This document shows positions 8,700-18,200 of a stretch of 64,000 bases of DNA, in pieces. The notes beneath the pieces are model-generated. The model saw only the letters and a program-made list of their open reading frames with translations. It was not told where the DNA came from and did not search any database. Each line of letters begins with the position of its first letter. The stretch's first letter is position 1. The stretch comes from JAGPUQ01 sp036677085 (lineage in GTDB: Bacteria; Pseudomonadota; Gammaproteobacteria; Pseudomonadales; Porticoccaceae): contig JAKFFI010000006.1 in NCBI GenBank assembly GCA_036677085.1, forward strand, positions 62,001 to 126,000, in the 5' to 3' direction. The translations under genes were made by a program, and so were the position numbers.

Positions 8700-9149
8700 A
8701 TGGAAGTGATTCTGCTGGAAAAAACCGGACGGCTGGGCAACATCGGCGACCGGGTCAAGGTTAAAGCGGGATATGGACGTAATTACCTGATTCCCCAGGG
8801 CAAGGCCGTATTTGCGACACCCGGCAATATCGCCCGGTTCGAGCAGCAGCGCGCCGAGCTCGAGCGCATTTCCGCCGAACGCCTGCAACAAGCGCAGGCG
8901 TTGGCCATCCAGATCGAGCGGGTCGGTGCGATAACCATCAAGGCGGTTGCCGGCGAAGGCGGCAAGCTCTTCGGTTCCGTGGGCGCGCGCGATATCGCGG
9001 ACGCGCTGGTGGCGACTGGAGTCAATATTGCCAAGAGCGCGGTCAAGCTGCCCGCCGGTGCGATCCGCGACCTGGGGCAATTCGCGGTCGATATTCAGGT
9101 GCATGCCGATGTGACCCAATCCGTCACGGTCAATGTGACGGCGGCATAA
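8700..9149 (+). CDS. rplI: 50S ribosomal protein L9
   Basis: A 149-residue L9. The N-terminal rRNA-binding domain reads MEVILLEKTGRLGNIGDRVKVKAGYGRNYLIPQGKA, then the long connecting helix (FEQQRAELERISAERLQQAQAL) and the C-terminal domain containing AGEGGKLFGSVGARDIADAL. L9 binds 23S rRNA near the L1 stalk. ATG 8700 is preceded by GAAGAGG at a suitable distance; the open frame extends far upstream into the preceding gene but without family similarity. Length equals the E. coli protein. Confidence 0.97.
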   Translation: MEVILLEKTGRLGNIGDRVKVKAGYGRNYLIPQGKAVFATPGNIARFEQQRAELERISAERLQQAQALAIQIERVGAITIKAVAGEGGKLFGSVGARDIADALVATGVNIAKSAVKLPAGAIRDLGQFAVDIQVHADVTQSVTVNVTAA

Positions 9150-9155
9150 CATTTT

Positions 9156-9184
9156 CGGCCCCGCCAGAGGATCTGGCGGGGCCG
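9156..9184 (+). terminator. Perfect 12-bp hairpin after rplI
   Basis: CGGCCCCGCCAG (9156-9167) pairs perfectly with CTGGCGGGGCCG (9173-9184) around a five-base AGGAT loop. It starts seven bases after the rplI stop and lies before dnaB. No T-run follows, so it may be a terminator needing Rho, a processing/stability element separating ribosomal protein mRNA from dnaB mRNA, or an attenuator. Confidence 0.5.
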
Positions 9185-9215
9185 CGATACGCGATGGTCC
9201 GGGTGGGGTTCGTTT

Positions 9216-10643
9216 ATGGCGCAATGGCTGCCAGGCGATCTTGATAACCCCCAGTTGCCTCATTCACTGGAGGCAGAGCAGGCGGTGATCGGCGGGCTGA
9301 TGCTCGCGAACGACGCCTACCACGACGTTGCGGCGGTGGTTTCGGAAGCGGATTTTTTCATCCGCGATCACCGCATCATCTTCGGCACCATGGGTCGTCT
9401 CGTGGCGGCGGAGCAGCCGCTCGACGCACTGACCCTCGCCGAGACCCTCAAAAACAGCGACCAACTGGCTCTGGCCGGCGGTGATGCCTACCTCGTCGAG
9501 CTGGTCACCAACGCACCCAGTACGGCCAACATCCGTTCCTACGCGCAGATCGTGCTGGAACGCGCGGTGGTGCGCCGGCTGATCGATGCCGCAACCGACA
9601 TTCTGCGCAAGGGTTACAACCCGCTCGGCTGGGACAGCAGCAAACTGCTTGCGGAGGCAGAACGCCGTCTCCTCGAGGTCATCGAGAATCGTCCCAAGGA
9701 AGGCGGTTTTCGCCACGCCACCGACGTGCTGCGCGATGTCATCGCACGCATCGATATGCTGTATCAAAGCGATTCGCTCATCACCGGCCTCGCCAGCGGC
9801 TTTGCGGATCTGGATGCCATGACTTCGGGCTGGCAGGATTCCGATCTGGTGATCGTCGCCGGTCGTCCCTCGATGGGCAAGACCGCCTTTGCGCTCAACA
9901 TGGCCGAGCACGCCATGCTCCACCAGGAGCGTCCGGTACTGGTGTTCAGCCTGGAGATGCCGGCCACGCAACTGGTGATGCGCCTGCTTTCGTCGATGGG
10001 GCGCATCGACCAGACCCGGATGCGCAGCGGCAGTCTGGAGCCGGAGGACTTCAACAAGCTTTCCGGCGCGGCGGCGCGCCTCAAGGACCGCGCGCTCTAC
10101 ATCGACGATACGCCGGGTCTGAATCCCATGGAGTTGCGCAACCGGGTGCGCCGGCTGGTACGGGAGCGGCGCGATGAGCTCAAGCGACGGCAGCCGGAGC
10201 TGGCGCCGGAACGGCTCGACCTGGAGGCGCGTCCTGCCCTGATTCTGCTCGACTACCTGCAACTCATGTCGTCGGGTACGCCGACGGAAGGTCGGGTGCA
10301 GGAAATTTCCCAGATCTCCCGTGAGCTGAAAACCATCGCGCGCGAATTCGGCTGCCCGCTGGTGGCCTTGTCACAGTTGAGCCGCAACGTCGAACAGCGG
10401 CCGAACAAGCGGCCGATCAATTCGGATCTGCGGGAATCCGGTGCCATCGAGCAGGATGCCGACGTCATCGTGTTCATCTACCGCGACGAGGTCTATCACG
10501 AGGATACCCAGGACAAGGGTATCGCGGAGATCATTATCGGCAAGCAGCGCAACGGACCCATAGGTTCGGCGCGGCTAGCCTTTGTCGGCAAACACACCCG
10601 TTTTGAAAATCTGGCGCGGGACTATTTTGCGGAGGAGCGCTGA
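9216..10643 (+). CDS. dnaB: Replicative DNA helicase DnaB
   Basis: A 475-residue hexameric 5'-3' replicative helicase that unwinds DNA at the fork with the DnaC/DnaG partners. The N-terminal domain starts with PHSLEAEQAVIGGLMLANDAY. The RecA-like C-terminal domain has Walker A GRPSMGKTAFALNMAE, Walker B LILLDYLQLM, and DnaB motifs LKTIAREFGCPLVALSQLSRNVE and RPINSDLRESGAIEQDADVI. Length is close to E. coli DnaB (471). No intein is present. It follows rplI across a strong hairpin, a common gammaproteobacterial arrangement. Confidence 0.97.
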   Translation: MAQWLPGDLDNPQLPHSLEAEQAVIGGLMLANDAYHDVAAVVSEADFFIRDHRIIFGTMGRLVAAEQPLDALTLAETLKNSDQLALAGGDAYLVELVTNAPSTANIRSYAQIVLERAVVRRLIDAATDILRKGYNPLGWDSSKLLAEAERRLLEVIENRPKEGGFRHATDVLRDVIARIDMLYQSDSLITGLASGFADLDAMTSGWQDSDLVIVAGRPSMGKTAFALNMAEHAMLHQERPVLVFSLEMPATQLVMRLLSSMGRIDQTRMRSGSLEPEDFNKLSGAAARLKDRALYIDDTPGLNPMELRNRVRRLVRERRDELKRRQPELAPERLDLEARPALILLDYLQLMSSGTPTEGRVQEISQISRELKTIAREFGCPLVALSQLSRNVEQRPNKRPINSDLRESGAIEQDADVIVFIYRDEVYHEDTQDKGIAEIIIGKQRNGPIGSARLAFVGKHTRFENLARDYFAEER

Positions 10644-10666
10644 TGGCTGTGGATCGAGGTGGAATC

Positions 10667-11521
10667 ATGCAGATTTACCACCGGGTGAGCCCGTTGCGCC
10701 AGGCGCTCGCGCAGGAGCGCGCACAGGGTCGCACCATTGCCTTTGTGCCCACCATGGGGAATCTCCATGAAGGACATATGCAACTGGTGCGCTTGGCGCG
10801 CGAGCGCTGTGATCGGGTGATCGTCAGCATCTTTGTCAATCCGCTGCAATTCGGCTTGAACGAGGATTGGGAGAAATACCCCCGCACCATGGAGGCGGAC
10901 GTCGCCAGACTCGAAGCGGAGCAGTGCGATTTTCTGTTCCACCCTTCAGAAACCGAAATCTACCCCAATGGTATGGCTGACCAGACGCGGGTTGTTGTGC
11001 CAACCATGACTGATATACTCTGCGGCGCCAGCCGACCGGGGCATTTCGAGGGGGTGACCACGGTGGTGTCCAAGCTGTTCAATATCGTGCAGCCCGATCA
11101 GGCGGTATTCGGCATCAAGGACTATCAGCAACTGGCGGTAATCCGGCGCATGGTCGAGGATCTCTGTATTCCGGTGGAGATTATCGGTGCCCCCATCGCA
11201 CGCGATACCGACGGCCTGGCGCTGAGCTCACGCAACAGCTACATCACGCCCGCGGAACGCCTCAGGGTAACCTTGTTGTACAAGGTGCTGTGCTGGTGTC
11301 GGGATGAGATGGTGCAGAACGGTCGGCGCGATTTCGCCGCCGTCGAGGAAGAAGCGGTGCTTATGCTCCAGGAAGCCGGATTTCGCACCGACTATGTGAG
11401 TATTCGCAACGCGCGGACGCTGGAAACGGCGGCGCACGACGACAACGAGATTGCCGTGTTGGGTGCCATGTACACCGAAGGCGCCCGTCTGATCGACAAC
11501 GTAACCCTGACTTTGGGGTAG
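10667..11521 (+). CDS. panC: Pantothenate synthetase
   Basis: A 284-residue cytoplasmic enzyme joining pantoate and beta-alanine with ATP to make pantothenate. Signature segments are PTMGNLHEGHMQLV (HxGH nucleotidyl-transfer motif), SIFVNPLQFG, ASRPGHFEGVTTVVSKLFNIVQPD, FGIKDYQQLAVIRRMV and GLALSSRNSYI. ATG 10667 is chosen because the family begins at the MQIYHRVSPLRQAL level and GAGGTGG precedes it. An ATG at 10643, overlapping the dnaB stop, has a GGAGG-like site too and would add eight residues. panD follows by ten bases, and PanD supplies its beta-alanine substrate, so the pair forms a coenzyme A precursor operon. Confidence 0.96.
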   Translation: MQIYHRVSPLRQALAQERAQGRTIAFVPTMGNLHEGHMQLVRLARERCDRVIVSIFVNPLQFGLNEDWEKYPRTMEADVARLEAEQCDFLFHPSETEIYPNGMADQTRVVVPTMTDILCGASRPGHFEGVTTVVSKLFNIVQPDQAVFGIKDYQQLAVIRRMVEDLCIPVEIIGAPIARDTDGLALSSRNSYITPAERLRVTLLYKVLCWCRDEMVQNGRRDFAAVEEEAVLMLQEAGFRTDYVSIRNARTLETAAHDDNEIAVLGAMYTEGARLIDNVTLTLG

Positions 11522-11531
11522 GGGGTTGAAT

Positions 11532-11915
11532 ATGCTGAGTACCATGCTGAAGGCCAAGCTGCATCTGGCGACCGTCACCCGGGCCGAGCTCTGGTACGAC
11601 GGCTCCTGTGCGATCGACAGCGATCTGCTCGACCTGGCAGGGCTGCGCGAGTTCGAGCAGATCGATATCTACAACGTCAACAACGGCGAGCGTTTCACGA
11701 CCTATATCATTCGTGCCGAAGCCGGGTCGCGGACCATTTCCATGAATGGTTCCGCCGCGCGCCGGGTTCAGGTCGGCGATCGTGTGATCATCGCGACTTA
11801 CGCCCAGTACGCCGAAGAAGAGATGATCCGCCACAAGCCGAAACTGGTGTACCTCAATCCCGACAACAGTGTGGCGCGCACCGCCAACACCATCCCCGTG
11901 CAGATCGCTTCCTGA
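11532..11915 (+). CDS. panD: Aspartate 1-decarboxylase proenzyme
   Basis: A 127-residue pyruvoyl-dependent enzyme converting L-aspartate to beta-alanine for pantothenate synthesis. It begins MLSTMLKAKLHLATVT. The self-cleavage site is Gly24-Ser25 in YDGSC, where Ser25 becomes the pyruvoyl group of the alpha chain; Lys9 and the YIIRAEAGSRTISMNGSAAR segment are also conserved. ATG 11532 is preferred over a TTG six bases upstream because it puts Gly24-Ser25 at the canonical position. It lies in an operon with panC. Confidence 0.96.
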   Translation: MLSTMLKAKLHLATVTRAELWYDGSCAIDSDLLDLAGLREFEQIDIYNVNNGERFTTYIIRAEAGSRTISMNGSAARRVQVGDRVIIATYAQYAEEEMIRHKPKLVYLNPDNSVARTANTIPVQIAS

Positions 11916-12014
11916 AGGATGCCGAGCAGCGGCCGCGGGAAAACTGCAGCGGCTGTTTGTTGAGGCGAAGCGCCGTGCAGGCGACCCGATCCATGTCCAG
12001 TCCCCGGGGGAACG

Positions 12015-13952
12015 ATGGCCGAATTTCCAGTCTATCCGGTGCCAGAGTCCTGGCGTAACAGCGCCTACATCGACCGCGCCCGCTATGAGGCGATGTATCG
12101 CCGCTCCCTGGCTGAACCGGAGCACTTCTGGGCGGAACAGGCGCAGGAGTTCCTGCATTGGGACCGACCCTGGGCGAGCGTATGCGGTGGCGATTTTGGC
12201 GCCGGCACCGCCACCTGGTTTGCCGGCGGCAAGCTCAATGTGACCACCAACTGCATCGATCGCCACCTCGCCACGCGGGGAGACCAGGTGGCGATCCTTT
12301 GGGAGGGCGACGATCCCGCCGAAAGCAGCGCCATCACTTACCGCGAACTCCACGCCCAGGTGTGCCGGCTCGCCAACGTGCTCAAGTCCCGCGGTGTCGA
12401 CAAGGGTGACCGGGTCTGCATTTACATGCCGATGGTCCCCGAAGCGGTTTACGCGATGCTCGCCTGCGCCCGCATCGGGGCGATCCACTCCGTGGTGTTT
12501 GGCGGCTTTTCCCCGGAAGCCCTCAAGGACCGCATTCTCGATTCTGATTGCAGGGTCCTGATCACCGCCGATGAAGGTCTGCGCGGTGGACGCCGGATTC
12601 CGCTCAAGAGCAACGCCGACAAGGCGCTCGCGGAATGTCCCGGCGTGCACAGCTGTCTGGTCCTGCGACGCACCGGCGGCGCCGTGGTGTGGCACGAGGG
12701 GCGCGATATCTGGTATCACCAGGCCATGGCGGCCGCCGCGCCGGACTGCGTGCCCACGCTGATGGATGCCGAAGATCCGCTGTTCATCCTGTACACCTCG
12801 GGTTCCACCGGCAAACCCAAGGGTGTGCTGCACACCACCGGCGGTTATCTGCTGCAAGTGGCGATGACGCACAAGTATGTGTTCGATTATCGCGACGGCG
12901 ATGTTTTCTGGTGTACCGCAGACGTCGGCTGGGTGACCGGCCACAGCTATATCGTCTACGGGCCACTGTGCAACGGCGCCACCACGCTGGTGTTTGAAGG
13001 TGTGCCCACCTGGCCGGATGCATCCCGCTTCTGGCAGGTGATCGACAAGCACCGGGTCAACCAGTTCTACACCGCGCCCACGGCGCTGCGCGCGCTGATG
13101 GGGGCGGGCGATGACTTTGTCACCCGCACTTCGCGTGCCAGCCTGCGACTGCTGGGCACCGTGGGCGAGCCCATCAACCCCGAAGCCTGGGCCTGGTACC
13201 ACCGGGTGGTGGGCGAGTCGCGTTGCCCGATTGTCGATACCTGGTGGCAGACCGAGACCGGGGGTCACATGCTGACGCCACTGCCGGGCGCCATCGACCT
13301 GAAGCCGGGTTCCGCGACCGTGCCGTTCTTTGGTGTGCAGCCGGTGCTGCTGGACGGCGAGGGCCGGGAGGTGGCCGGCGCCGGTGAGGGCAATCTGGCG
13401 ATCAAGGCATCCTGGCCGGGTCAGATCCGCTCGGTATATGGTGACCATCAGCGCATGATCGATACCTATTTCAGGCTCTATCCGGGTTACTACTTCACCG
13501 GCGATGGCGCCCGTCGCGATGCCGACGGGTATTACTGGATCACCGGCCGTGTGGACGACGTTCTCAACGTCTCCGGACACCGGATGGGTACGGCGGAAAT
13601 CGAAAGCGCCCTGGTGCTTCACGAAAAAGTTGCAGAGGCGGCGGTGGTGGGTTTTCCCCACGACATCAAGGGGCAGGGCATCTACGCCTACGTGACCCTG
13701 ATGGCGGGTGCCGAGCCCTCGGACGCGCTGAAGCGGGAACTGCTGGAGCTTTGCACGCGCGAGATCGGCGCCATCGCCAAGCCGGACGTGATCCAGTGGG
13801 CGCCCGGACTGCCCAAGACCCGTTCCGGCAAGATCATGCGCCGCATCCTGCGCAAGGTGGCGGCCAGTGAGCTCGACAGTCTCGGCGACACATCCACGCT
13901 GGCGGATCCGGCCGTGGTGGATGATCTGGTGCGCAATCGTCAGGTCCGCTAG
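12015..13952 (+). CDS. acs: Acetyl-CoA synthetase (AMP-forming)
   Basis: A 645-residue adenylating enzyme converting acetate, ATP and CoA to acetyl-CoA. The N-terminus has the Acs-specific segment (FPVYPVPESWRNSAYIDRARYE). The A3 motif is LYTSGSTGKPKGVLHTTGGY, A5 is DTWWQTETGGHMLTP, A8 is YYWITGRVDDVLNVSGHRMGTAEIE, and the catalytic lysine lies in KTRSGKIMRRILRK, the site reversibly acetylated in Acs enzymes. GGGGGAA lies seven bases ahead of ATG 12015. It sits directly before a PHA-system gene, which fits acetate feeding acetyl-CoA into storage polymer. A separate acetate kinase gene is at 45.5 kb, so the cell appears to have both activation routes. Confidence 0.96.
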   Translation: MAEFPVYPVPESWRNSAYIDRARYEAMYRRSLAEPEHFWAEQAQEFLHWDRPWASVCGGDFGAGTATWFAGGKLNVTTNCIDRHLATRGDQVAILWEGDDPAESSAITYRELHAQVCRLANVLKSRGVDKGDRVCIYMPMVPEAVYAMLACARIGAIHSVVFGGFSPEALKDRILDSDCRVLITADEGLRGGRRIPLKSNADKALAECPGVHSCLVLRRTGGAVVWHEGRDIWYHQAMAAAAPDCVPTLMDAEDPLFILYTSGSTGKPKGVLHTTGGYLLQVAMTHKYVFDYRDGDVFWCTADVGWVTGHSYIVYGPLCNGATTLVFEGVPTWPDASRFWQVIDKHRVNQFYTAPTALRALMGAGDDFVTRTSRASLRLLGTVGEPINPEAWAWYHRVVGESRCPIVDTWWQTETGGHMLTPLPGAIDLKPGSATVPFFGVQPVLLDGEGREVAGAGEGNLAIKASWPGQIRSVYGDHQRMIDTYFRLYPGYYFTGDGARRDADGYYWITGRVDDVLNVSGHRMGTAEIESALVLHEKVAEAAVVGFPHDIKGQGIYAYVTLMAGAEPSDALKRELLELCTREIGAIAKPDVIQWAPGLPKTRSGKIMRRILRKVAASELDSLGDTSTLADPAVVDDLVRNRQVR

Positions 13953-13987
13953 TACAGGTAGCGCGCGTCGCGCACCGGGACGATCCG

Positions 13988-14269
13988 ATGGCGAAATTAT
14001 CCCTGACCCGGACCCATCGACTCGGCGGCGAAGAAATTCACCGCCGGGTCGATGCGCTGGCGCGAAAGCTGGTGACGCGGTTTGGCGGCCACTACCAGTG
14101 GGAGGACGCGTCGGTTCATTACCAGCGCGCGGGTGGTATCGATGCCGTTATCGCATGCACAGCGGAGAGTATCCGCGTCGATGTCACTCTCGGGCCTTGG
14201 GTGGGTTTCCTCCGTGACCCCATTGAGCGTGAGCTCGCCGCCGCGCTGGATCAGCATCTCACCGGTTGA
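13988..14269 (+). CDS. Polyhydroxyalkanoic acid system family protein
   Basis: A 93-residue cytoplasmic protein (MAKLSLTRTHRLGGEEIHRRV...). The layout of an N-terminal strand, the helix HRRVDALARKLVTRFGG, a strand HYQWEDASVHYQRAGG and a C-terminal segment with LGPWVGFLRDPIERELAAALD matches the small family annotated as polyhydroxyalkanoic acid system or granule-region protein. Its biochemical role is unknown; the family was named from proximity to PHA genes. It lies 35 bases downstream of acs and is likely co-transcribed. No PHA synthase is present in the window. Confidence 0.72.
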   Translation: MAKLSLTRTHRLGGEEIHRRVDALARKLVTRFGGHYQWEDASVHYQRAGGIDAVIACTAESIRVDVTLGPWVGFLRDPIERELAAALDQHLTG

Positions 14270-14409
14270 CCGGCCAAAGGCTGGCAGATGTGAAAACGCC
14301 GCAGGCATGAGCTGCGGGGCCCAGCGATCGAGACCAATCGGTCGGCAGGCGAGGAGCGAGGACTGGGCACCAAGACAGCTGATGCCCTCCGTAGCCTTTC
14401 CACAGCCCG

Positions 14410-15027
14410 CTAGGTGCCGACTGCGCGTCGCGCAGTAACCTCTTGCTGCTTGCGATCCCAGCGGTACAGCCGAACCGGCGGTATGTTCAGAAATTCCACT
14501 TGCCGGCGTGCGGGTCCCAGCACGGGCAGCGCCAGCTTGGCGACCTGACCGCTCACCTGATAGGCGACGAAACGGCCGCCCGGAGCCAACACATCGGCGA
14601 TGCTGGCGAGGATCCGGGTGCCGAGACTCCTGTCCATGGTGGAAAACGGAATGCCCGAAATGATGGCGTCGGGTGCGGGCAGTCGGTGCTGCACAAGAAT
14701 CTCCCGCAAATGCTCTGCGCTGCCGGCGTGCGGGATCAGGCGGTTATCGGTGCAGTTCGCCAGCAATTCGTGAAAACGCGGATTGATCTCGATACCGAGC
14801 AGTTTGGCGTCCGCTGGCATGGCGCCCAGGATCGCCCGGGTAATGCCGCCGGTGCCGGTGCCCAGTTCGACTATGGTGCGGGCCGTGGCTATTTCGGCCA
14901 GTGCCACCACACGGCGCTCGAGGTACCGCGAGCTCGGAATGACCGACCCGACCTGACGCGGATTTTTGAGAAACTGTTGCAGAAAGACGACTCGATCATC
15001 AGATTTTTTTTGTAAGCGCGGAGCCAT
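14410..15027 (-). CDS. Class I SAM methyltransferase, phospholipid N-methyltransferase-like
   Basis: A 205-residue SAM-dependent methyltransferase. The N-terminal FLQQFLKNPRQVGSVIPSSRYLERRVV resembles the PmtA/COG3963 group, motif I is IVELGTGTGGITRAIL, motif II is LLGIEINPRF, and SGIPFSTMD is the motif typical of that group. By family it could methylate phosphatidylethanolamine, but the substrate cannot be read from sequence. Start ATG at 15027 has AGAGAGG seven to eight bases upstream on its strand; a longer frame upstream is not conserved. It is transcribed away from the MscK-type channel gene, and a shared membrane theme is possible. Confidence 0.75.
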   Translation of the reverse strand: MAPRLQKKSDDRVVFLQQFLKNPRQVGSVIPSSRYLERRVVALAEIATARTIVELGTGTGGITRAILGAMPADAKLLGIEINPRFHELLANCTDNRLIPHAGSAEHLREILVQHRLPAPDAIISGIPFSTMDRSLGTRILASIADVLAPGGRFVAYQVSGQVAKLALPVLGPARRQVEFLNIPPVRLYRWDRKQQEVTARRAVGT

Positions 15028-15299
15028 TGAGCGACCTCTCTGTCGAAGATCCCGAGTGTTGATGCGCCGGGTGCGGAGTTTGACCGGGATGCCGGTGTTT
15101 CCGTTTGGCGCTGAACTCATTGTTGCCGATGGTGCGATATAAGCAAAGCCCGAATTGTGAGCCATGTGTTGTCCTGACTCCGATCCGTCCCGGAGCTGCT
15201 GCTATGATCGCCGTTACCCCGCGGCACCACGCGGGGGGTGAGTGGGACGAGTTGCCGTGAGGCGGATGGTTGTCGGGCCTGCTGCTGTAAGGAGATTCT

Positions 15300-18200
15300 A
15301 TGCCGAGACAACACCGCGAATTTAGCCATGCCCACTCACGCTGGCACTGGTGCGTACTTCTGTGCCTGATGTGGGGCGTCAATGGCTGGGGCGCGGCGGG
15401 CCAGCAGCTGCTTCCTTCCGAAATCGACATTCTTGCCAGGATCGATGCGGTTCAGAGCGATAAGGCCCTGGTCGAGGCCCAGCGCGACGCAGCGATCGCC
15501 CAGTATCGGATCGCGCTGGAGCATCTGCGGGAAATAGGGCCGCTGCGCGATCGCGTGCGGGAACTGGAGCGGGAAGCGGCATCCGCGCCGCAGCGGGTAC
15601 GCGAAATCGAACAGCGGCTCGAGCGCCAGGCCTTGGTGGCGCCGCCCAATGGCCGCGCCTCGTACGAAGATCTCACCCAACAGTTTGCGCAGGCGCAGAC
15701 AGACCTCAATGCTGCGCGGGCCAGTGCGGAAGAAGTCGCCCGCGAAGCCGAGGATATCGGACGAGCTCCGCTGACGCTGCGTGATGCGATCACCAAGGCG
15801 CGGGAGGCGCGGCAGAGTGCAGCCGAGCAGCTCGCAAATTTGGCGAAGACGCAGCAACCCGCGGTGATCCGGCAGGCGCAGGAAATCGCGCTGCGCGCGG
15901 AGATTGCAGCGCGTGATGCCGAAAGCGAAGCGCTGGACGCCGAGTTGCAAACCCTTGACGCGCGCGCGAGCCTCGTAACCGCGCGCCGCAAGCTCGCCGA
16001 CGCCGAGGTAGAGCGGGCTTCCGATCAGGCGGCGCAGTTGCAGGGGCTGCTGAGCGGACAGCGTCATGCCATCGCGGAGCGGGTTCGGGAGATGGCGCAA
16101 CAGTTCACTGCCGACGCCGCTCAGCAACCCGCCGTGATCGCCGCTGAAGCCCGTGCCAACGCCGATCTCGCGAACCGGGTAGCGACGCTTATCGGACAGC
16201 TGGATGGCGCGGTCGAGGAACAGCGGTGGCTGCGCCAGCGCATCGATGAGATCGCCGAGTTACGGCGCACGGCCGCCGACCAGCTCGAGATCGCCCAGCA
16301 GGGCGGTAGCCTCGGCCAGGTGCTGCACCGCCAGCGCCAGCAGCTCCCCGGCCTGCTTCAGCACCGAAATGATTTGCGTGAGCGCAGCGAAGTGATTGCC
16401 CTTGCGCGGTTTGCGCAATTCGAGCTGCGGGCACAGATCAAACAGCGCGAAAGCCTGGAACCGCGCATTGCGGAGGCGATTGGCGCCCTGCCGGCTGCGG
16501 AGCAGGACGCGCTCCGGCCTGGATTGCGTGAACAGCTGATACGCGGCAACGCACTCCTGGAGCGTTTCGACCGAACCTATACGACTTATATCGCTGAGCT
16601 CGGTGCGGTCGATCAGCTCCAGCGCGAACTCTCGGGTCTGGTCACCAACTACGCGGCACTGCTGGAACGGAATCTGGTATGGATCGCCGATACGCAGCCG
16701 CCCACCTGGACCTGGCCACTTGCCATATTGAATGCAGGGTTAACCCTGGTGAGCTCTGCGCGCTGGATCGAGCTGGGGGTGGCCTGCGTCCGCGGCTTCA
16801 CGGAAGCTCCCGCGATTCCCGGATTGGGATTGCTCGCGCTGGGTTTGATCATCTACTACCGCAAGCGGATGCGCTTGCGGCTGGTGCGGTGCGCCAAAGT
16901 GGTAGGCGACATTGGCCGGGATAGGTTTTCTGCCACGTTGGAAGCGTTGTTGATCGCCCTGGTACTGGCACTGCCGTTGCCATTGATGCTGGCCATTCTC
17001 GGCACAACCCTCAGTACGGGTGGGGGCGAAGGCAACTTTGCGGGGGCGGTTGGCAGCGGCCTGCGGTCAGCGGCTGGCGTTGCTTTGGCGCTGGAGGCGG
17101 TGCGAACCCTGTGCCGCGACGGTGGGGCGCTCGACCAACATCTGCGCTGGCGCGTCGAGATGCGCCGGGCCTTGGCCCAGCCGCTGCGCTGGTTGCTCCC
17201 GGTAGCAGTGACTTCCACGCTGCTGGTGGCGACCACCAATGCACTGGGGCAGTATCTGGATACGCTGGGGCGCGCCTCCTTTGTAGTGAGTGCAATTGCC
17301 CTGGCAGTTTTCGTCTGGCGCGGACTGCACCCGGAGCGCGGGGTGCTGGCGGCCTATTTCGTCGGCAGTCGTCGCCGTGGTTGGCAATGGAATCTGCGCA
17401 ACCTATGGTTCGGTGCGCTGGTGCTATTGCCGGTGGCACTGGGAATGCTCGCCATCGTGGGGTATTACTACACCGCACAGCAACTGTTGAGCCGGTTCTG
17501 TGCCACCGGCATCCTGCTCGCGCTTACCGTCCTGGGCTTGCAGTTGCTGTTGCGGTGGCTTGGGATTGCCGAGTCGCGTCTGGCGCGGCAACAAGCGCTC
17601 GCCCGGCGCGATGCCGAGATGGAGGCTGTGGCGCGCAAGCTGAGCGAGCAGGCGGATGTTCAGGGTGAGGTAACGGTCGAAATCCCTGCCGCACATAATG
17701 TTGATCTGGGTACCGTCAACGCCCAGGTGCGTGCGCTGCTGCGCATTGCCCTGGTACTGACGCTGGGTGCGGGTCTCTGGTGGATATGGTCCGACATGCT
17801 GCCGGCGCTGAGTGCATTGCAGGACGTAGTGCTGTGGCAGTACATGTCCGGAGCGGGCGACGCCAAGGTGGTTGCCTCGGTGACTGCGGCGGGCGTCGGG
17901 CTCGCGCTCCTGGTGAGCGTGGTCACCTATCTTGCCGCGCGCAATTTGCCGGGGCTGCTGGAAGTGGTGGTGCTGCAACGCCTTGAGGTCGACCAGGGTG
18001 CACGCTATGCCGCCAACGCGGTCAGTCGTTATCTGATCATCGTGGTCGGTGCGCTGCTGGTGGTCAATATTCTCGGTCTGGAGTGGAACCGGCTGCAATG
18101 GCTGATCGCGGCGCTCGGGGTGGGCCTCGGCTTCGGATTGCAGGAAGTGGTGGCAAATTTTGTGTCGGGGCTGATTATTTTGTTCGAGCGCCCGTTTCGG

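Noticed and set aside
11361..13661. Long minus-strand open frame over panD and acs
   Set aside because: Shadow of well-defined plus-strand enzymes; composition rich in His/Gly/Arg as expected for antisense of GC-rich genes.
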